From Longimicrobium sp. (GTDB lineage: Bacteria; Gemmatimonadota; Gemmatimonadetes; Longimicrobiales; Longimicrobiaceae), in contig DASUYB010000122.1 of the NCBI GenBank assembly GCA_036377595.1, positions 1 through 64,000 on the forward strand: a stretch of 64,000 nucleotides of DNA. Reading direction: 5' to 3'. Position 1 is the stretch's first letter, and the number at the start of each line of letters is the position of its first letter. The notes below the pieces were generated by a model. It was not told the origin of the DNA. It saw nothing but the letters and a program-made list of their open reading frames with translations, and did no database searches. Of the stretch, positions 16,844 through 28,630 are shown piece by piece. Both the position numbers and the translations under genes were made by a program.

Positions 16844-17221
16844 CTACACGTTCGAGCGGGCCTGCAGGGCGCCACGGACCGCCTCGACCACCCGGTTGGG
16901 CTCGACCGGCTTGAACAGCACCGCCTCACAGCCGGATGCACGCGCCTCGTGATCGCTGTCGAACCGGTGCGCCGTCAGCAGGACGACGGGGATCGAGGCC
17001 GTGAGCGGGTCGGATTTCAGCAGCCGCGTCGCAGCCAGGCCGTCGAGGTGCGGCATGACCACGTCCATGAGCACCAGGTCGGGCTTCTCCTCGCGCGTCA
17101 GCCGGACGGCCTCGTTCCCATTCACGGCGTGCACGACGCGGTATCCGTGGTACTCCAGGATCACGCCGTAGATGTCGCGGTTGTCGGCGTTGTCGTCGGC
17201 GAGCAGGACTGTAGTCGTCAT
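16844..17221 (-). CDS. Single-domain response regulator (receiver only)
   Basis: 125 aa. VLLADDNADNRDIY is at the N-terminus, the phospho-acceptor lies in LVLMDVVMPHLDG, and the switch residues are in VVLLTAH and LFKPVEP. It is a DNA-binding-free receiver of the DivK type, similar to the one at 23486-23887. No kinase is nearby. Confidence 0.92.
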   Translation of the reverse strand: MTTTVLLADDNADNRDIYGVILEYHGYRVVHAVNGNEAVRLTREEKPDLVLMDVVMPHLDGLAATRLLKSDPLTASIPVVLLTAHRFDSDHEARASGCEAVLFKPVEPNRVVEAVRGALQARSNV

Positions 17222-17494
17222 CGGGAGTCCGGGGCCATGCAGGCCCCTCGGTGGCGGAGCCGCAGCAAGGTCTGGCAGAGGAGCGGTGCGTTGTAAACGC
17301 TTGCGCCATCATAAGTTCCAGCGAGAGCGGCGGACTGCCGGCACGCCGCACCGTTGCAGCGAATTCGTTCGCCCCCTCTTATCATCCCCCTGGATCTCCT
17401 CACCTCACGCGCATCGTGTAAACGCGTCTCCGTCCACCGTCGTCTCATGGCGTCCACATCGGATCACTCACCGTTGAACGCCGCGAGTCGTGAG

Positions 17495-18598
17495 ATGAAC
17501 ATCCCCCTGATCCCCCGCCTGACCCTGGCCTCCGCCGCCGCGATGGCGATCGTGACGGCCGCCGCGCCCGCCGCCGCGCAGGAGCGGCGCGAGGAGATGC
17601 CCGTCACCCCGGCGCTGGCCGATTCGGTCGCGCGCGCGGCGGCGGACCACGTGGCGTCGAAGTACATCTTCGTCGAGAAGGGCGACGAGGCCGCCCGGCT
17701 CGTCCGCCGCGGCGTGCGCGCCGGCCGCTACCGCGCGCTGGCCACCGCGTCGGCGCTGACCGATTCGCTCACCGCCGACCTGCGCCGCGCCACCGGCGAC
17801 GCGCACCTGCAGGCGGTGTACAGCGTGCAGCCGCGCACCGCGCCGCCCAGCGCCGGCCGCACCGCCGCCGAGATGGCGCGCGACCGCGAGGAAGCCATCT
17901 TCCGCAACTACGGCTTCATGGCGCTCACGCGGATGGACGGCAACGTGGGCTACCTGGAGATGGTGCGCTTCGACGACCCCGCGCTCGCCGGCGCGACGCT
18001 CGCCTCCGCGATGGAGTGGCTGGCGGGGACGGACGCGCTGATCGTCGACCTGCGCTACAACGGCGGCGGCAGCGCGGCGATGGTGGCGCTGGTCGCGTCC
18101 TACTTCCTCCCCGAGGCCACGCATATCAGCACGCTCCACCACCGCGATCCCGCGGACGACGCGCAGCTGTGGACGCTCCCGCACGTCGCCGGACCACGTT
18201 ATCTCGATCGCCCCGTGTACCTCCTGGTCAGCGGCCGCACCTTCTCCGCCGCCGAGGCGCTCGCGTACGACCTGAAGGCGCAGGGGCGCGTGACCATCGT
18301 CGGCGAGAACACGCGCGGCGGCGCCAACCCGGGGGGATGGCAGATGATCGGGACGCACTTCGGCGTGTTCGTGCCCACCGCGCGGGTGGAGAGCGCGGTG
18401 ACGCACGGCAACTGGGAGGGCGTGGGGATTCGCCCCGACCTGGCCGTTCCCGCCGCGCAGGCGCGCAAGGCCGCGCACCGCGCCGCGCTGGAGCGCCTCC
18501 TCGCCGAGCGTGCGGACGCGGACCGCGCCGAGCTCTGGCGCGAGGCGCTGGAGATGCTGCGCGCCGACGACGCGCGCGCCGCCACGGCCGCGCGCTAG
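17495..18598 (+). CDS. S41-family (IRBP/tail-specific-like) exported peptidase
   Basis: 367 aa from ATG 17495, which gives a clean signal peptide (LASAAAMAIVTAAAPAAAQ). A helical N-terminal region resembles the IRBP-type N-domain. It is followed by the S41 core: GNVGYLEMVRFDDP, DALIVDLRYNGGGSAAM, and a nucleophile region SGRTFSAAEALAYDLKAQ with the presumed catalytic Ser near residue 250. The downstream stretch VGENTRGGANPGG carries no Lys at the usual CtpA position, as in IRBP-like members, so proteolysis is not certain. Confidence 0.85.
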   Translation: MNIPLIPRLTLASAAAMAIVTAAAPAAAQERREEMPVTPALADSVARAAADHVASKYIFVEKGDEAARLVRRGVRAGRYRALATASALTDSLTADLRRATGDAHLQAVYSVQPRTAPPSAGRTAAEMARDREEAIFRNYGFMALTRMDGNVGYLEMVRFDDPALAGATLASAMEWLAGTDALIVDLRYNGGGSAAMVALVASYFLPEATHISTLHHRDPADDAQLWTLPHVAGPRYLDRPVYLLVSGRTFSAAEALAYDLKAQGRVTIVGENTRGGANPGGWQMIGTHFGVFVPTARVESAVTHGNWEGVGIRPDLAVPAAQARKAAHRAALERLLAERADADRAELWREALEMLRADDARAATAAR

Positions 18599-18624
18599 CC
18601 TCCCGATCGCCGACGAGCGGACGC

Positions 18625-19206
18625 GTGCCTGCCGACACCACCTCCGAGCCGCTGGACGCGCTCGCCGCGCGGGCGAGGGGCGGCGACGAGGGCGCGTTCG
18701 CGGCGCTGGCGGCGGCGGTGCGCGACCCCGTGCGGCGCTGGGCGCTGGTCCGCACCGGCGACCCCGACGACGCGGAAGACGTCGCGCAGGACGTGGTGAT
18801 CCGGCTGCACCGCGGGCTGGCGCGCTTCGAGGGACGGTCGCGCTTCACCACCTGGCTGTACCGGCTGACCGCCAACGCCGCCGTGGAGCTGCTCCGCGGC
18901 CACGGACGGAGACGGCGGCTGCACGACGAGGCGGCGGGAGAGCTTCCGTCGACCGAATTGCGGGACCGCATCGGCGAGATGGAGGACGCGCGGACGGCGG
19001 CGCTGGTGCGCACCTTCTTCGCCGAGCTGCAGGGGCGCCAGCGCGAGGTGTTCGACCTCGTCGACCTGCAGGGCTACACCCCGGCCGAAGCCGCGGAGAT
19101 GCTGGAGATCGAGCCGCCGACCGCGCGCGTGCACCTGCTGCGCGCCCGCCGCGCCCTGCGCGAGCGCATCCTGGCCGCGCACCCGACCCTGATGGACGAC
19201 CGATGA
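18625..19206 (+). CDS. ECF RNA polymerase sigma factor
   Basis: 193 aa from GTG 18625. Region 2 is clear (GDEGAFAALAAAVRDPVRRW, DAEDVAQDVVIRLHRGLARF, SRFTTWLYRLTANAAVELLR), as is region 4 (QREVFDLVDLQGYTPAEAAE, ARVHLLRARRALRERI). Its TGA overlaps the ATG of the next gene, a zinc-finger anti-sigma factor, giving the usual coupled pair. The S41 peptidase upstream ends 26 bp before and may share the transcript. Confidence 0.94.
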   Translation: MPADTTSEPLDALAARARGGDEGAFAALAAAVRDPVRRWALVRTGDPDDAEDVAQDVVIRLHRGLARFEGRSRFTTWLYRLTANAAVELLRGHGRRRRLHDEAAGELPSTELRDRIGEMEDARTAALVRTFFAELQGRQREVFDLVDLQGYTPAEAAEMLEIEPPTARVHLLRARRALRERILAAHPTLMDDR

Positions 19207-19664
19207 CGATGGACTGCCCGACCGCCCGCGGCCTCCTCCTCGAGGCCGACCCCGCCGAGCTGCGGGGGGATGGAGATTCGCCGCTCGCCGCGCATCTCCG
19301 CGAGTGCGCCGACTGCCGGGCGCGCGCGGATGCGATCCTCGCCGGCGAGGCGGAGCTGGACGCCGCGCTGCGCACCCTCACCGCGCCGCGGGCGGGGACG
19401 CGCGTCATCCCCCTGCGCCCGCGGCGGAGCGCGGCGATGCGCTTCGGCGCCGCCGCCGTCCCCCTCGCGGCGGCGGCGGTCGCGGCGGGAATCGTCCTGT
19501 TCGGGCGCGGCACGACTTCCACGCCCGAACGGCCGGGCGTGATCACCGAACGAATCGCCCGCTCGCTCTTCCCCGCGCCCCCCGTCGTCCGGCCGGAGCC
19601 GGGGCGGACCGCGACGGTGCTGAAGACGCGCGATCCGGGCATCACCCTCGTCTGGATCGACTGA
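19203..19664 (+). CDS. Anti-sigma factor with zinc-finger motif and one membrane segment
   Basis: 153 aa. The N-terminal ZAS-type motif HLRECADC (H-x3-C-x2-C) is preceded by a Cys near residue 5. A central hydrophobic segment (AAVPLAAAAVAAGIVLFG) fits a single transmembrane helix, leaving a short outer tail. The ATG overlaps the sigma stop (ATGA). It is expected to hold the sigma factor at 18625-19206 inactive. Confidence 0.88.
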   Translation: MTMDCPTARGLLLEADPAELRGDGDSPLAAHLRECADCRARADAILAGEAELDAALRTLTAPRAGTRVIPLRPRRSAAMRFGAAAVPLAAAAVAAGIVLFGRGTTSTPERPGVITERIARSLFPAPPVVRPEPGRTATVLKTRDPGITLVWID

Positions 19665-19671
19665 ACCGGAG

Positions 19672-20388
19672 ATGATGGAGATGAAGATGCGGAAGATGCT
19701 CGCGGTGGCGCTGGCGATGCTCGCCGTGGCCGCCTGCGACAATCGGAAGGGGATGCAGGTGCGCACCTACGAGCTGCACCGGCTGACCACGGAGGAGGCC
19801 ATGAGCCTGCTGACGCCGTACATCAGCGAGGGCGGGATGGTCAGCGGCACCAGCCGGCTGCTGACCGTGCGCGAGACGCCCGCGCAGCTCGACAGCATCG
19901 CGCGCATCCTCAAGCGCTTCGACGGCGCGCGGCAGGCGCTGACGCTGCACTTCCAGGTGATCGAGGCGGGCGACTTCGAGGGCACCGACCCCACCATCGC
20001 CCGCGTGGCCGCGCCGCTGCGCGAGATGCTGCGCTACCGCGGCTACCGCCTGGTGCGCGCGGTCACGCTCAACGGCGTGGAGGGGCTGCCGTTCCAGCAG
20101 AACGAGCAGAACCTGCGGATCACCGGCAAGGTGGACCAGGTCATCCCCGGCCCCGAGGGATCGATCACCCTCGAGGTGGAGGTGGCGGCGCAGGGGGCGA
20201 CGGTCTCCGCCGCGGTGAGCGGCGCGCCCGGGCAGACGCTGGTGCTTGGCTCCGCGCAGCGGCAGAATGGGACCGGCGCGCTGATCGTGGCCGTACGCCC
20301 GGAGCTCGGGTCGATGGTGGCCGGCCAGGCGCCAGGCGCGCCCGCGGTGGTGCCCGCGCCGGCACCCGCGGCGCCGGCACAGCCGTAG
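19672..20388 (+). CDS. Lipoprotein with secretin N-domain-like repeats
   Basis: 238 aa. The signal peptide ends in LAVAAC. Residues 30-80 (TYELHRLTTEEAMSLLTPYI, then LLTVRETPAQLDSIARILKR) look like the N0/N1-type domain of secretins, in which short peptides face ring subunits. A second beta-rich domain and a Pro/Ala tail follow, with no secretin pore domain. It lies 8 bp after the anti-sigma gene, so it is in the same operon. Three closely spaced ATGs (19672, 19675, 19681) make the start uncertain. Confidence 0.75.
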   Translation: MMEMKMRKMLAVALAMLAVAACDNRKGMQVRTYELHRLTTEEAMSLLTPYISEGGMVSGTSRLLTVRETPAQLDSIARILKRFDGARQALTLHFQVIEAGDFEGTDPTIARVAAPLREMLRYRGYRLVRAVTLNGVEGLPFQQNEQNLRITGKVDQVIPGPEGSITLEVEVAAQGATVSAAVSGAPGQTLVLGSAQRQNGTGALIVAVRPELGSMVAGQAPGAPAVVPAPAPAAPAQP

Positions 20389-20394
20389 CCCCTC

Positions 20395-20600
20395 ATTGTG
20401 CATTCCGATCGGATGTCGTTCCGAGCGGCGCCGCTGCTCCGAATCTCCAATCGCGCTGATGCCGGGCGGCGCCGAGGAATCTGTGGCAGGCGTCCGAGCA
20501 TCAGGCGGCCTGGGGCTCGGGGTGCCGGCCACAGATTCCTCAGGCGCCACGGCGTCGGCATGGAGGACAGGGCGGCGCAGCGCCCTCGGAATGACATTCC
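20395..20600. repeat. Intergenic repeat family C, copy 2
   Basis: This matches 1165-1310: GTTCCGAGCGGCGCCGCTGC, CCGAATCTCC, TCGCGCTGATGCCGGGCGG, GAGGAATCTGTGGC. The copy continues into an inverted tail (CCACAGATTCCTC ... CCTCGGAATGACATTC), so the complete unit seems to be a long imperfect inverted repeat. Confidence 0.7.
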
Positions 20601-20648
20601 TTCCTCCAATGCACAGTCGATCCGGAGATTTGGTATGAGTTGCAGTTA

Positions 20649-20713
20649 CCTCTCCCAGGCTGTTTTGGGAGAGGTCGAAAAAGAGCGACGAGGCAGGTTT
20701 CGTCGCTCTTTTT
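20649..20713. terminator. Two terminator hairpins
   Basis: The first hairpin is CCTCTCCCA ... TGGGAGAGG. The second is a perfect 14-bp stem AAAAAGAGCGACGA/TCGTCGCTCTTTTT (20678-20691 with 20700-20713) ending in a T run, so it can work in both directions. They separate the lipoprotein operon from the DUF3343 gene. Confidence 0.75.
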
Positions 20714-20751
20714 CGGGTGAGGGCCACATCGCGGCAGGACCACGGATCGGA

Positions 20752-20979
20752 ATGTCAGACACGATCGAGATCTTCACCTTCGACACCACGCACCACGCGC
20801 TGTGGGCGGAGGAGATCGCGCGCGAACGCAACATCCCCGCGGAGGCGATCCCGGCGCCGGCGGCCGCGCACGCGCGCTGCAACCTGGCGCTGGAAACGCT
20901 CCCCGGGGACGTCGCCCGCCTCCGCGAGGCGCTGGAGGCGGAAGGGGTGCCGTTCGCGCTCTACTCGTCGTCGCCGTAG
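20752..20979 (+). CDS. DUF3343 (putative Se/S carrier-like) small protein
   Basis: 75 aa. The pattern of a short beta strand, a helix with THHALWAEEIARERNIPAEA, a Cys in HARCNLALET, and a C-terminal helix and strand (VARLREALEAEGVPFALY) matches DUF3343 proteins, proposed to carry selenium or sulfur on a Cys. The gene converges with the trehalose synthase gene and overlaps its 3' end by 19 bp. Confidence 0.75.
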   Translation: MSDTIEIFTFDTTHHALWAEEIARERNIPAEAIPAPAAAHARCNLALETLPGDVARLREALEAEGVPFALYSSSP

Positions 20980-22532
20980 CCGCGGTCGCCCACCGGGCCC
21001 ACGGGAAAGAGCTCGTCCTCGTCCAGCACGGGGCGGCGGCGCGGGCCGTCGGGCATCTCCGCCGCCACCTGCCCCCAGCGCGTGAAGGTGTCGGCCATCC
21101 AGTCGTAGATCGTCTTCATCGACCGCTGCAGCCGCTCCATCCCCGCCGCGCGCTCGTCCGGCGGCAGCGTCAGCGCGTCGCGGAGCTTCAGCGCGCACGC
21201 CTCGGGGTCGTACGGGTTCATCAGCACCGCACCCTCGGCCATCTCCTCCGCCGCCCCGGCGAACTCGGAAAGGAGCAGCACGCCGTGCCGGTCGACCTGG
21301 CTGGCCACGAACTCCTTCGCCACCAGGTTCATCCCGTCCTGCAGCGACGAGATCATGCACACGTCGGCCAGCCGGTAGAGCATCGCCAGCCGCTCGGCGG
21401 GGAGCGACTGCTTGACCAGGTGGATGGGGCGCCACTCGCCGGTGCCGAAGCGCTCGTTGATCTCCCACACCTGCCGGTCGACCTTCTGGGCCAGCTCGTC
21501 GTACGCCTCGATGTCGCTGCGGCTGGGCACGGCCACCTGGATGAAGGTGAAGCGCTCGCGGAACTCGGGATAGCGGTCCCACAGGAACTCCAGCGCCTTG
21601 AACTTCTCCGGCAGCCCCTTGCTGTAGTCCAGCCGGTCCACCCCGATGCCGATCTTCCCGCCCGGCGGCGCGTAGCGGGCGCGCAGCCGCTCCGCCTGCT
21701 CCTCGAACACCCCGGCCATCGCCGCCTGGCGGAACTGGTCGATGTCGATGGAGATGGGAAAGTCGCCCACGTGGCAGGTGTGGCCGTCGACCGTGGCCGT
21801 GCGCGCCTGCCAGTCCACGTCGGCGCCGGCCAGCTTGCGGGCGCAGCGCAGGAAGTTGTCGGCGAACTGGGGGAGGTGGAACCCCATCAGGTCGTTCGCC
21901 AGCAGCCCCCGCAGCAGGTAGGTGGAGTGGGGCGACAGGCGGAAGATGTCGATAGGCGGGAAGGGGATGTGCCAGAAGTGCGCGAGCGCCAGGTCCGGCC
22001 GCCGCGAGCGGACGAAGAGCGGCGCCAGCGCGAGGTGGTAGTCCTGGAACCAGATGGCCGCCTCCTTCCCCCGCACCTCCTCGAGCGTGGCCTCGGCGAA
22101 GCGGCGGTTCACGCGGCGGTAGCGCTCCCAGTAGCGCGAGCGGATGCGCGTGAGGTCGGGCCGCAGGTGGCAGAGCGGCCAGAGGAACTGGTTGCTGAAC
22201 CCCAGGTAGTAGCGATGGATGTCGTGGTGCGTAAGCCACACGCGGCGAAGGGTATACGCCTCCACGCCGGGGGGCACGCGCACGCGGCTCTCGTGGTCGA
22301 CGGCCGCGGCGTCGGCCTCGCCGCTCCCCCACGCCACCCAGGTGCCGCCGAGCGCCTGCATGAGCGGGTCGAGCGCGCTGGTGAGGCCCCCGGCGGGGCG
22401 GCGCACGTCCATCTCGCCCACCTCGTCGCCCCAGCGGTGCTCGTACGGCTCGCGGTTGGAGACGACCACCAGCCGGCGGCCGTCGAAGTAGCGGCGGAAG
22501 AGCGGGCCCAGCTCGTCGGGATGGATCGACAC
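20961..22532 (-). CDS. otsA: Alpha,alpha-trehalose-6-phosphate synthase (GT20)
   Basis: 523 aa. It makes trehalose-6-phosphate from UDP-glucose and glucose-6-phosphate. GT20 hallmarks are RLVVVSNREPYEHR, PAGGLTSALDPLM, IWFQDYHLALAPLFVR, HIPFPPIDIFR, IGVDRLDYSKGLPEKFKA and DGMNLVAKEFVA. There is no trehalose phosphatase gene nearby. A longer acidic C-terminus (LDEDELFP) overlaps the convergent DUF3343 gene. Confidence 0.95.
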   Translation of the reverse strand: MSIHPDELGPLFRRYFDGRRLVVVSNREPYEHRWGDEVGEMDVRRPAGGLTSALDPLMQALGGTWVAWGSGEADAAAVDHESRVRVPPGVEAYTLRRVWLTHHDIHRYYLGFSNQFLWPLCHLRPDLTRIRSRYWERYRRVNRRFAEATLEEVRGKEAAIWFQDYHLALAPLFVRSRRPDLALAHFWHIPFPPIDIFRLSPHSTYLLRGLLANDLMGFHLPQFADNFLRCARKLAGADVDWQARTATVDGHTCHVGDFPISIDIDQFRQAAMAGVFEEQAERLRARYAPPGGKIGIGVDRLDYSKGLPEKFKALEFLWDRYPEFRERFTFIQVAVPSRSDIEAYDELAQKVDRQVWEINERFGTGEWRPIHLVKQSLPAERLAMLYRLADVCMISSLQDGMNLVAKEFVASQVDRHGVLLLSEFAGAAEEMAEGAVLMNPYDPEACALKLRDALTLPPDERAAGMERLQRSMKTIYDWMADTFTRWGQVAAEMPDGPRRRPVLDEDELFPVGPVGDRGYGDDE

Positions 22533-22960
22533 GGGGTTCCGGGTGCGTGAGTGCGGAAGTGCTTGAGTGCGTTGGAGATGGCTAACGTCGCCACCCCGCC
22601 GCGCGTCTTCTGTTTATCGGCTCGCGCGGGAGCCGGGGTGGTCGAGGGGCGGTTGAAACCGCGGCAACAACCACACGAAGTCCGCCTTCGCGGACTACAG
22701 CCGACGGTGCGGACGATGCCTCAGCGCGCGCGACCAGCATCGTCGGAGCCTTCGCCGGGAGCCGGCTCCGCGCGCCGTTGTCGCGGCGGCGCGGATGCCG
22801 GTAGTCCGCGAAGGCGGACTTCGTGTCGTTGTTGCCGCGAATTCTTCATTCGCCCGGCATTCCCCGCCGCCGGATGCCGCGCGAGTGCACGGAAGATGCG
22901 GCCGCGCCGAACCAGCGCACTTCCGCACTTTCGCACTCTCGCACTCGCGCACTTCCGGCC
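22533..22960. repeat. Intergenic region with paired inverted AGTCCGCCTTCGCGGACT repeats (family B)
   Basis: Two copies of the self-complementary word AGTCCGCCTTCGCGGACT or its inverse lie at about 22679-22698 and 22802-22821. They are embedded in longer inverted arms (CGCGGCAACAACCACACGAA and TTCGTGTCGTTGTTGCCGCG). The same organisation occurs at 31449-31640. Tandem TTCGCACTCTCGCACTCGCG-type repeats lie at 22919-22960. No gene is supported. Confidence 0.7.
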
Positions 22961-23287
22961 TCAGAGCTCGAACCGCCGCCGCGCCAGCGCCCTCGCCCGG
23001 CCCCAGGCGCGCGTCGGCTCCGGCTCGTCGTCGCCGCGGCCGTCGTCGCGCAGGCGCTCGCGCAGGGCGTCCATCCGGCCGCGCGCGGCGCCGGCGCCCT
23101 CGCGGGCGGTGCGGCCGAGCGAGCGGGCGGTGCGCACCACCACGCGGCGCCCCGTCTCCAGCCGCTCGTCGGGGAGGAAGAGGAGCGCCAGGCCGGCGCC
23201 CAGCACGGTGCCGAACACGAGGCCGCTCAGCAGGTTCAGCCGCCTCGACGAGTCGTCGTAGTACATGCCGTCCGTGGGTAAACGCAT
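22961..23287 (-). CDS. YtxH-like small membrane-anchored protein
   Basis: 108 aa. One N-terminal membrane segment (LLSGLVFGTVLGAGLALLFLP) is followed by a basic helical region (ETGRRVVVRTARSLGRTARE) and an Arg-rich tail. This is the general form of YtxH/gas-vesicle-like stress proteins. ATG 23287 is chosen; one at 23266 is also possible. Function unknown. Confidence 0.65.
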   Translation of the reverse strand: MRLPTDGMYYDDSSRRLNLLSGLVFGTVLGAGLALLFLPDERLETGRRVVVRTARSLGRTAREGAGAARGRMDALRERLRDDGRGDDEPEPTRAWGRARALARRRFEL

Positions 23288-23485
23288 GGTGATGCGAAGC
23301 CATCCGGACGGTCCGGCAACGCCCGTGCCGCCCGGGGCTCCGAAGGGCGATAAACAAGCGGCGCATCGGCTTGCGGCCCCTTGACGCCCCGGGTATATAT
23401 GAACGCCTGCCCCGCCCCGCGCCACCCGTCCCGCTCCGTTGCGGGCACGCGCGGCGGGCAACCGGAACACGAGGCACCTGGAACA

Positions 23486-27661
<4,176 letters not shown>

Positions 27662-28150
27662 GCGGGTGCGTCCTCCGCCTATGGGACGATGCGAGTGAAC
27701 TCGCGGCTACAACGGCACGCAGTCCGCCTTCGCGGACTTCACCGGTACGAGAGATCGCAGTGAAGTACGACGGCCCGCCTTCGCAGCGGGCCGTTTCGTT
27801 TTCCCGCAAGGATACCCGCCCATCGTCATCCTGAGGCCGGCCAGACCGTAGCCAGCGTCCGCGACGACGGCTGCAGGCCGAAGGATCTATAGCCGCGTCA
27901 GCACGCAAATCTGCCGGGACGCACCATCTCCTCTCCAGAACCATTCGAATCGCTCACGCCTGCATGTCATACTGATATGACTCCGGGTAGAGTATTGGTA
28001 CGTCCGACCAGACAGCGTGCTGCCGGCGGTTATAGATCCTTCGGCCTGCAAGCTCTTGCACAGACGCTGATTACGGTCTGACCGGCCTCAGGATGACGTC
28101 AGCGTGGGATCCGGCCGGGAGGCATCAACCCAATTCCAGATTTCGTATCA
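27662..28150. repeat. Intergenic repeats: one family B arm, a terminator, and an inverted pair of family A
   Basis: 27699-27741 holds a single family B arm (CTCGCGGCTACAACGGCACG, then AGTCCGCCTTCGCGGACT). A hairpin CGGCCCGC/GCGGGCCG followed by TTTCGTTTT at about 27770-27802 should terminate the ligA transcript. Family A copies at 27824-27891 and 28031-28100 face each other. The 140 bp between them is more AT-rich (for example CATACTGATATGACTCCGGG) and holds no gene. Confidence 0.75.
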
Positions 28151-28153
28151 TCC

Positions 28154-28181
28154 TTGCGCTCGTCTTCTACACTTGTATTAT
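28154..28181 (+). promoter_or_regulatory. Promoter and BlaI-type operator of the blaI-M56 operon
   Basis: TTGCGC (28154-28159) and TATTAT (28176-28181) stand 16 bp apart. TACACTTGTA (28168-28177), a TACA-n2-TGTA dyad like the core of BlaI/MecI operators, overlaps the spacer and -10. This predicts autorepression by the downstream BlaI-like protein. Confidence 0.55.
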
Positions 28182-28231
28182 ATAGGTGTCATTATCCAAA
28201 CGATCCCTCATCTCCCTCTCCGAGGTCCTGC

Positions 28232-28630
28232 ATGAGCTACGCGCTCACCGAGCTACAGGCCGCGATCCTGAAAGTGCTCTGGGCACACGACGAGACCACC
28301 GTCATCGACGTGCACGACGCGCTGCGGGCCGAGCGCCGTATCGCGCAGTCCACGGTGGCCACGCTGCTCTCGCGCATGGAGAAGAAGGGACTCGTGGTCC
28401 ACCGCGTCGAAGGTCGCCAATATGTCTACCGCGCGCTGGTGGACGAGGGGCAGGTGCGGCGCTCCGTGGTGGCCGAGTTCACCGACCTGGCCGGCCGCCT
28501 GTTCGAGGGCGACGTGGCCACGATGGTGAGCCACCTGCTGACCGCGCAGGACGTGGAGGGGCAGGACCTCGCCCGCATCCGCGAGATCGTGGACCGCCGC
28601 GAGGCCGAGCTGAAGGGAGGCGACCGATGA
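28232..28630 (+). CDS. BlaI/MecI/CopY family transcriptional repressor
   Basis: 132 aa from ATG 28232. The winged helix has LTELQAAILKVLWAHDETTV, AQSTVATLLSRMEKKGLVVH and GRQYVYRALVDEGQVRRSVV. Its TGA overlaps the ATG of the M56 protease gene, the standard blaI-blaR1-like pair. It is expected to leave its operator when the membrane protease is activated. Confidence 0.94.
   Translation: MSYALTELQAAILKVLWAHDETTVIDVHDALRAERRIAQSTVATLLSRMEKKGLVVHRVEGRQYVYRALVDEGQVRRSVVAEFTDLAGRLFEGDVATMVSHLLTAQDVEGQDLARIREIVDRREAELKGGDR

Noticed and set aside
20404-20418. ATTCCGATCGGATG in the chromosome as an extra copy of the 14-bp motif
   Set aside because: Centre and right arm differ; it belongs to intergenic repeat family C.
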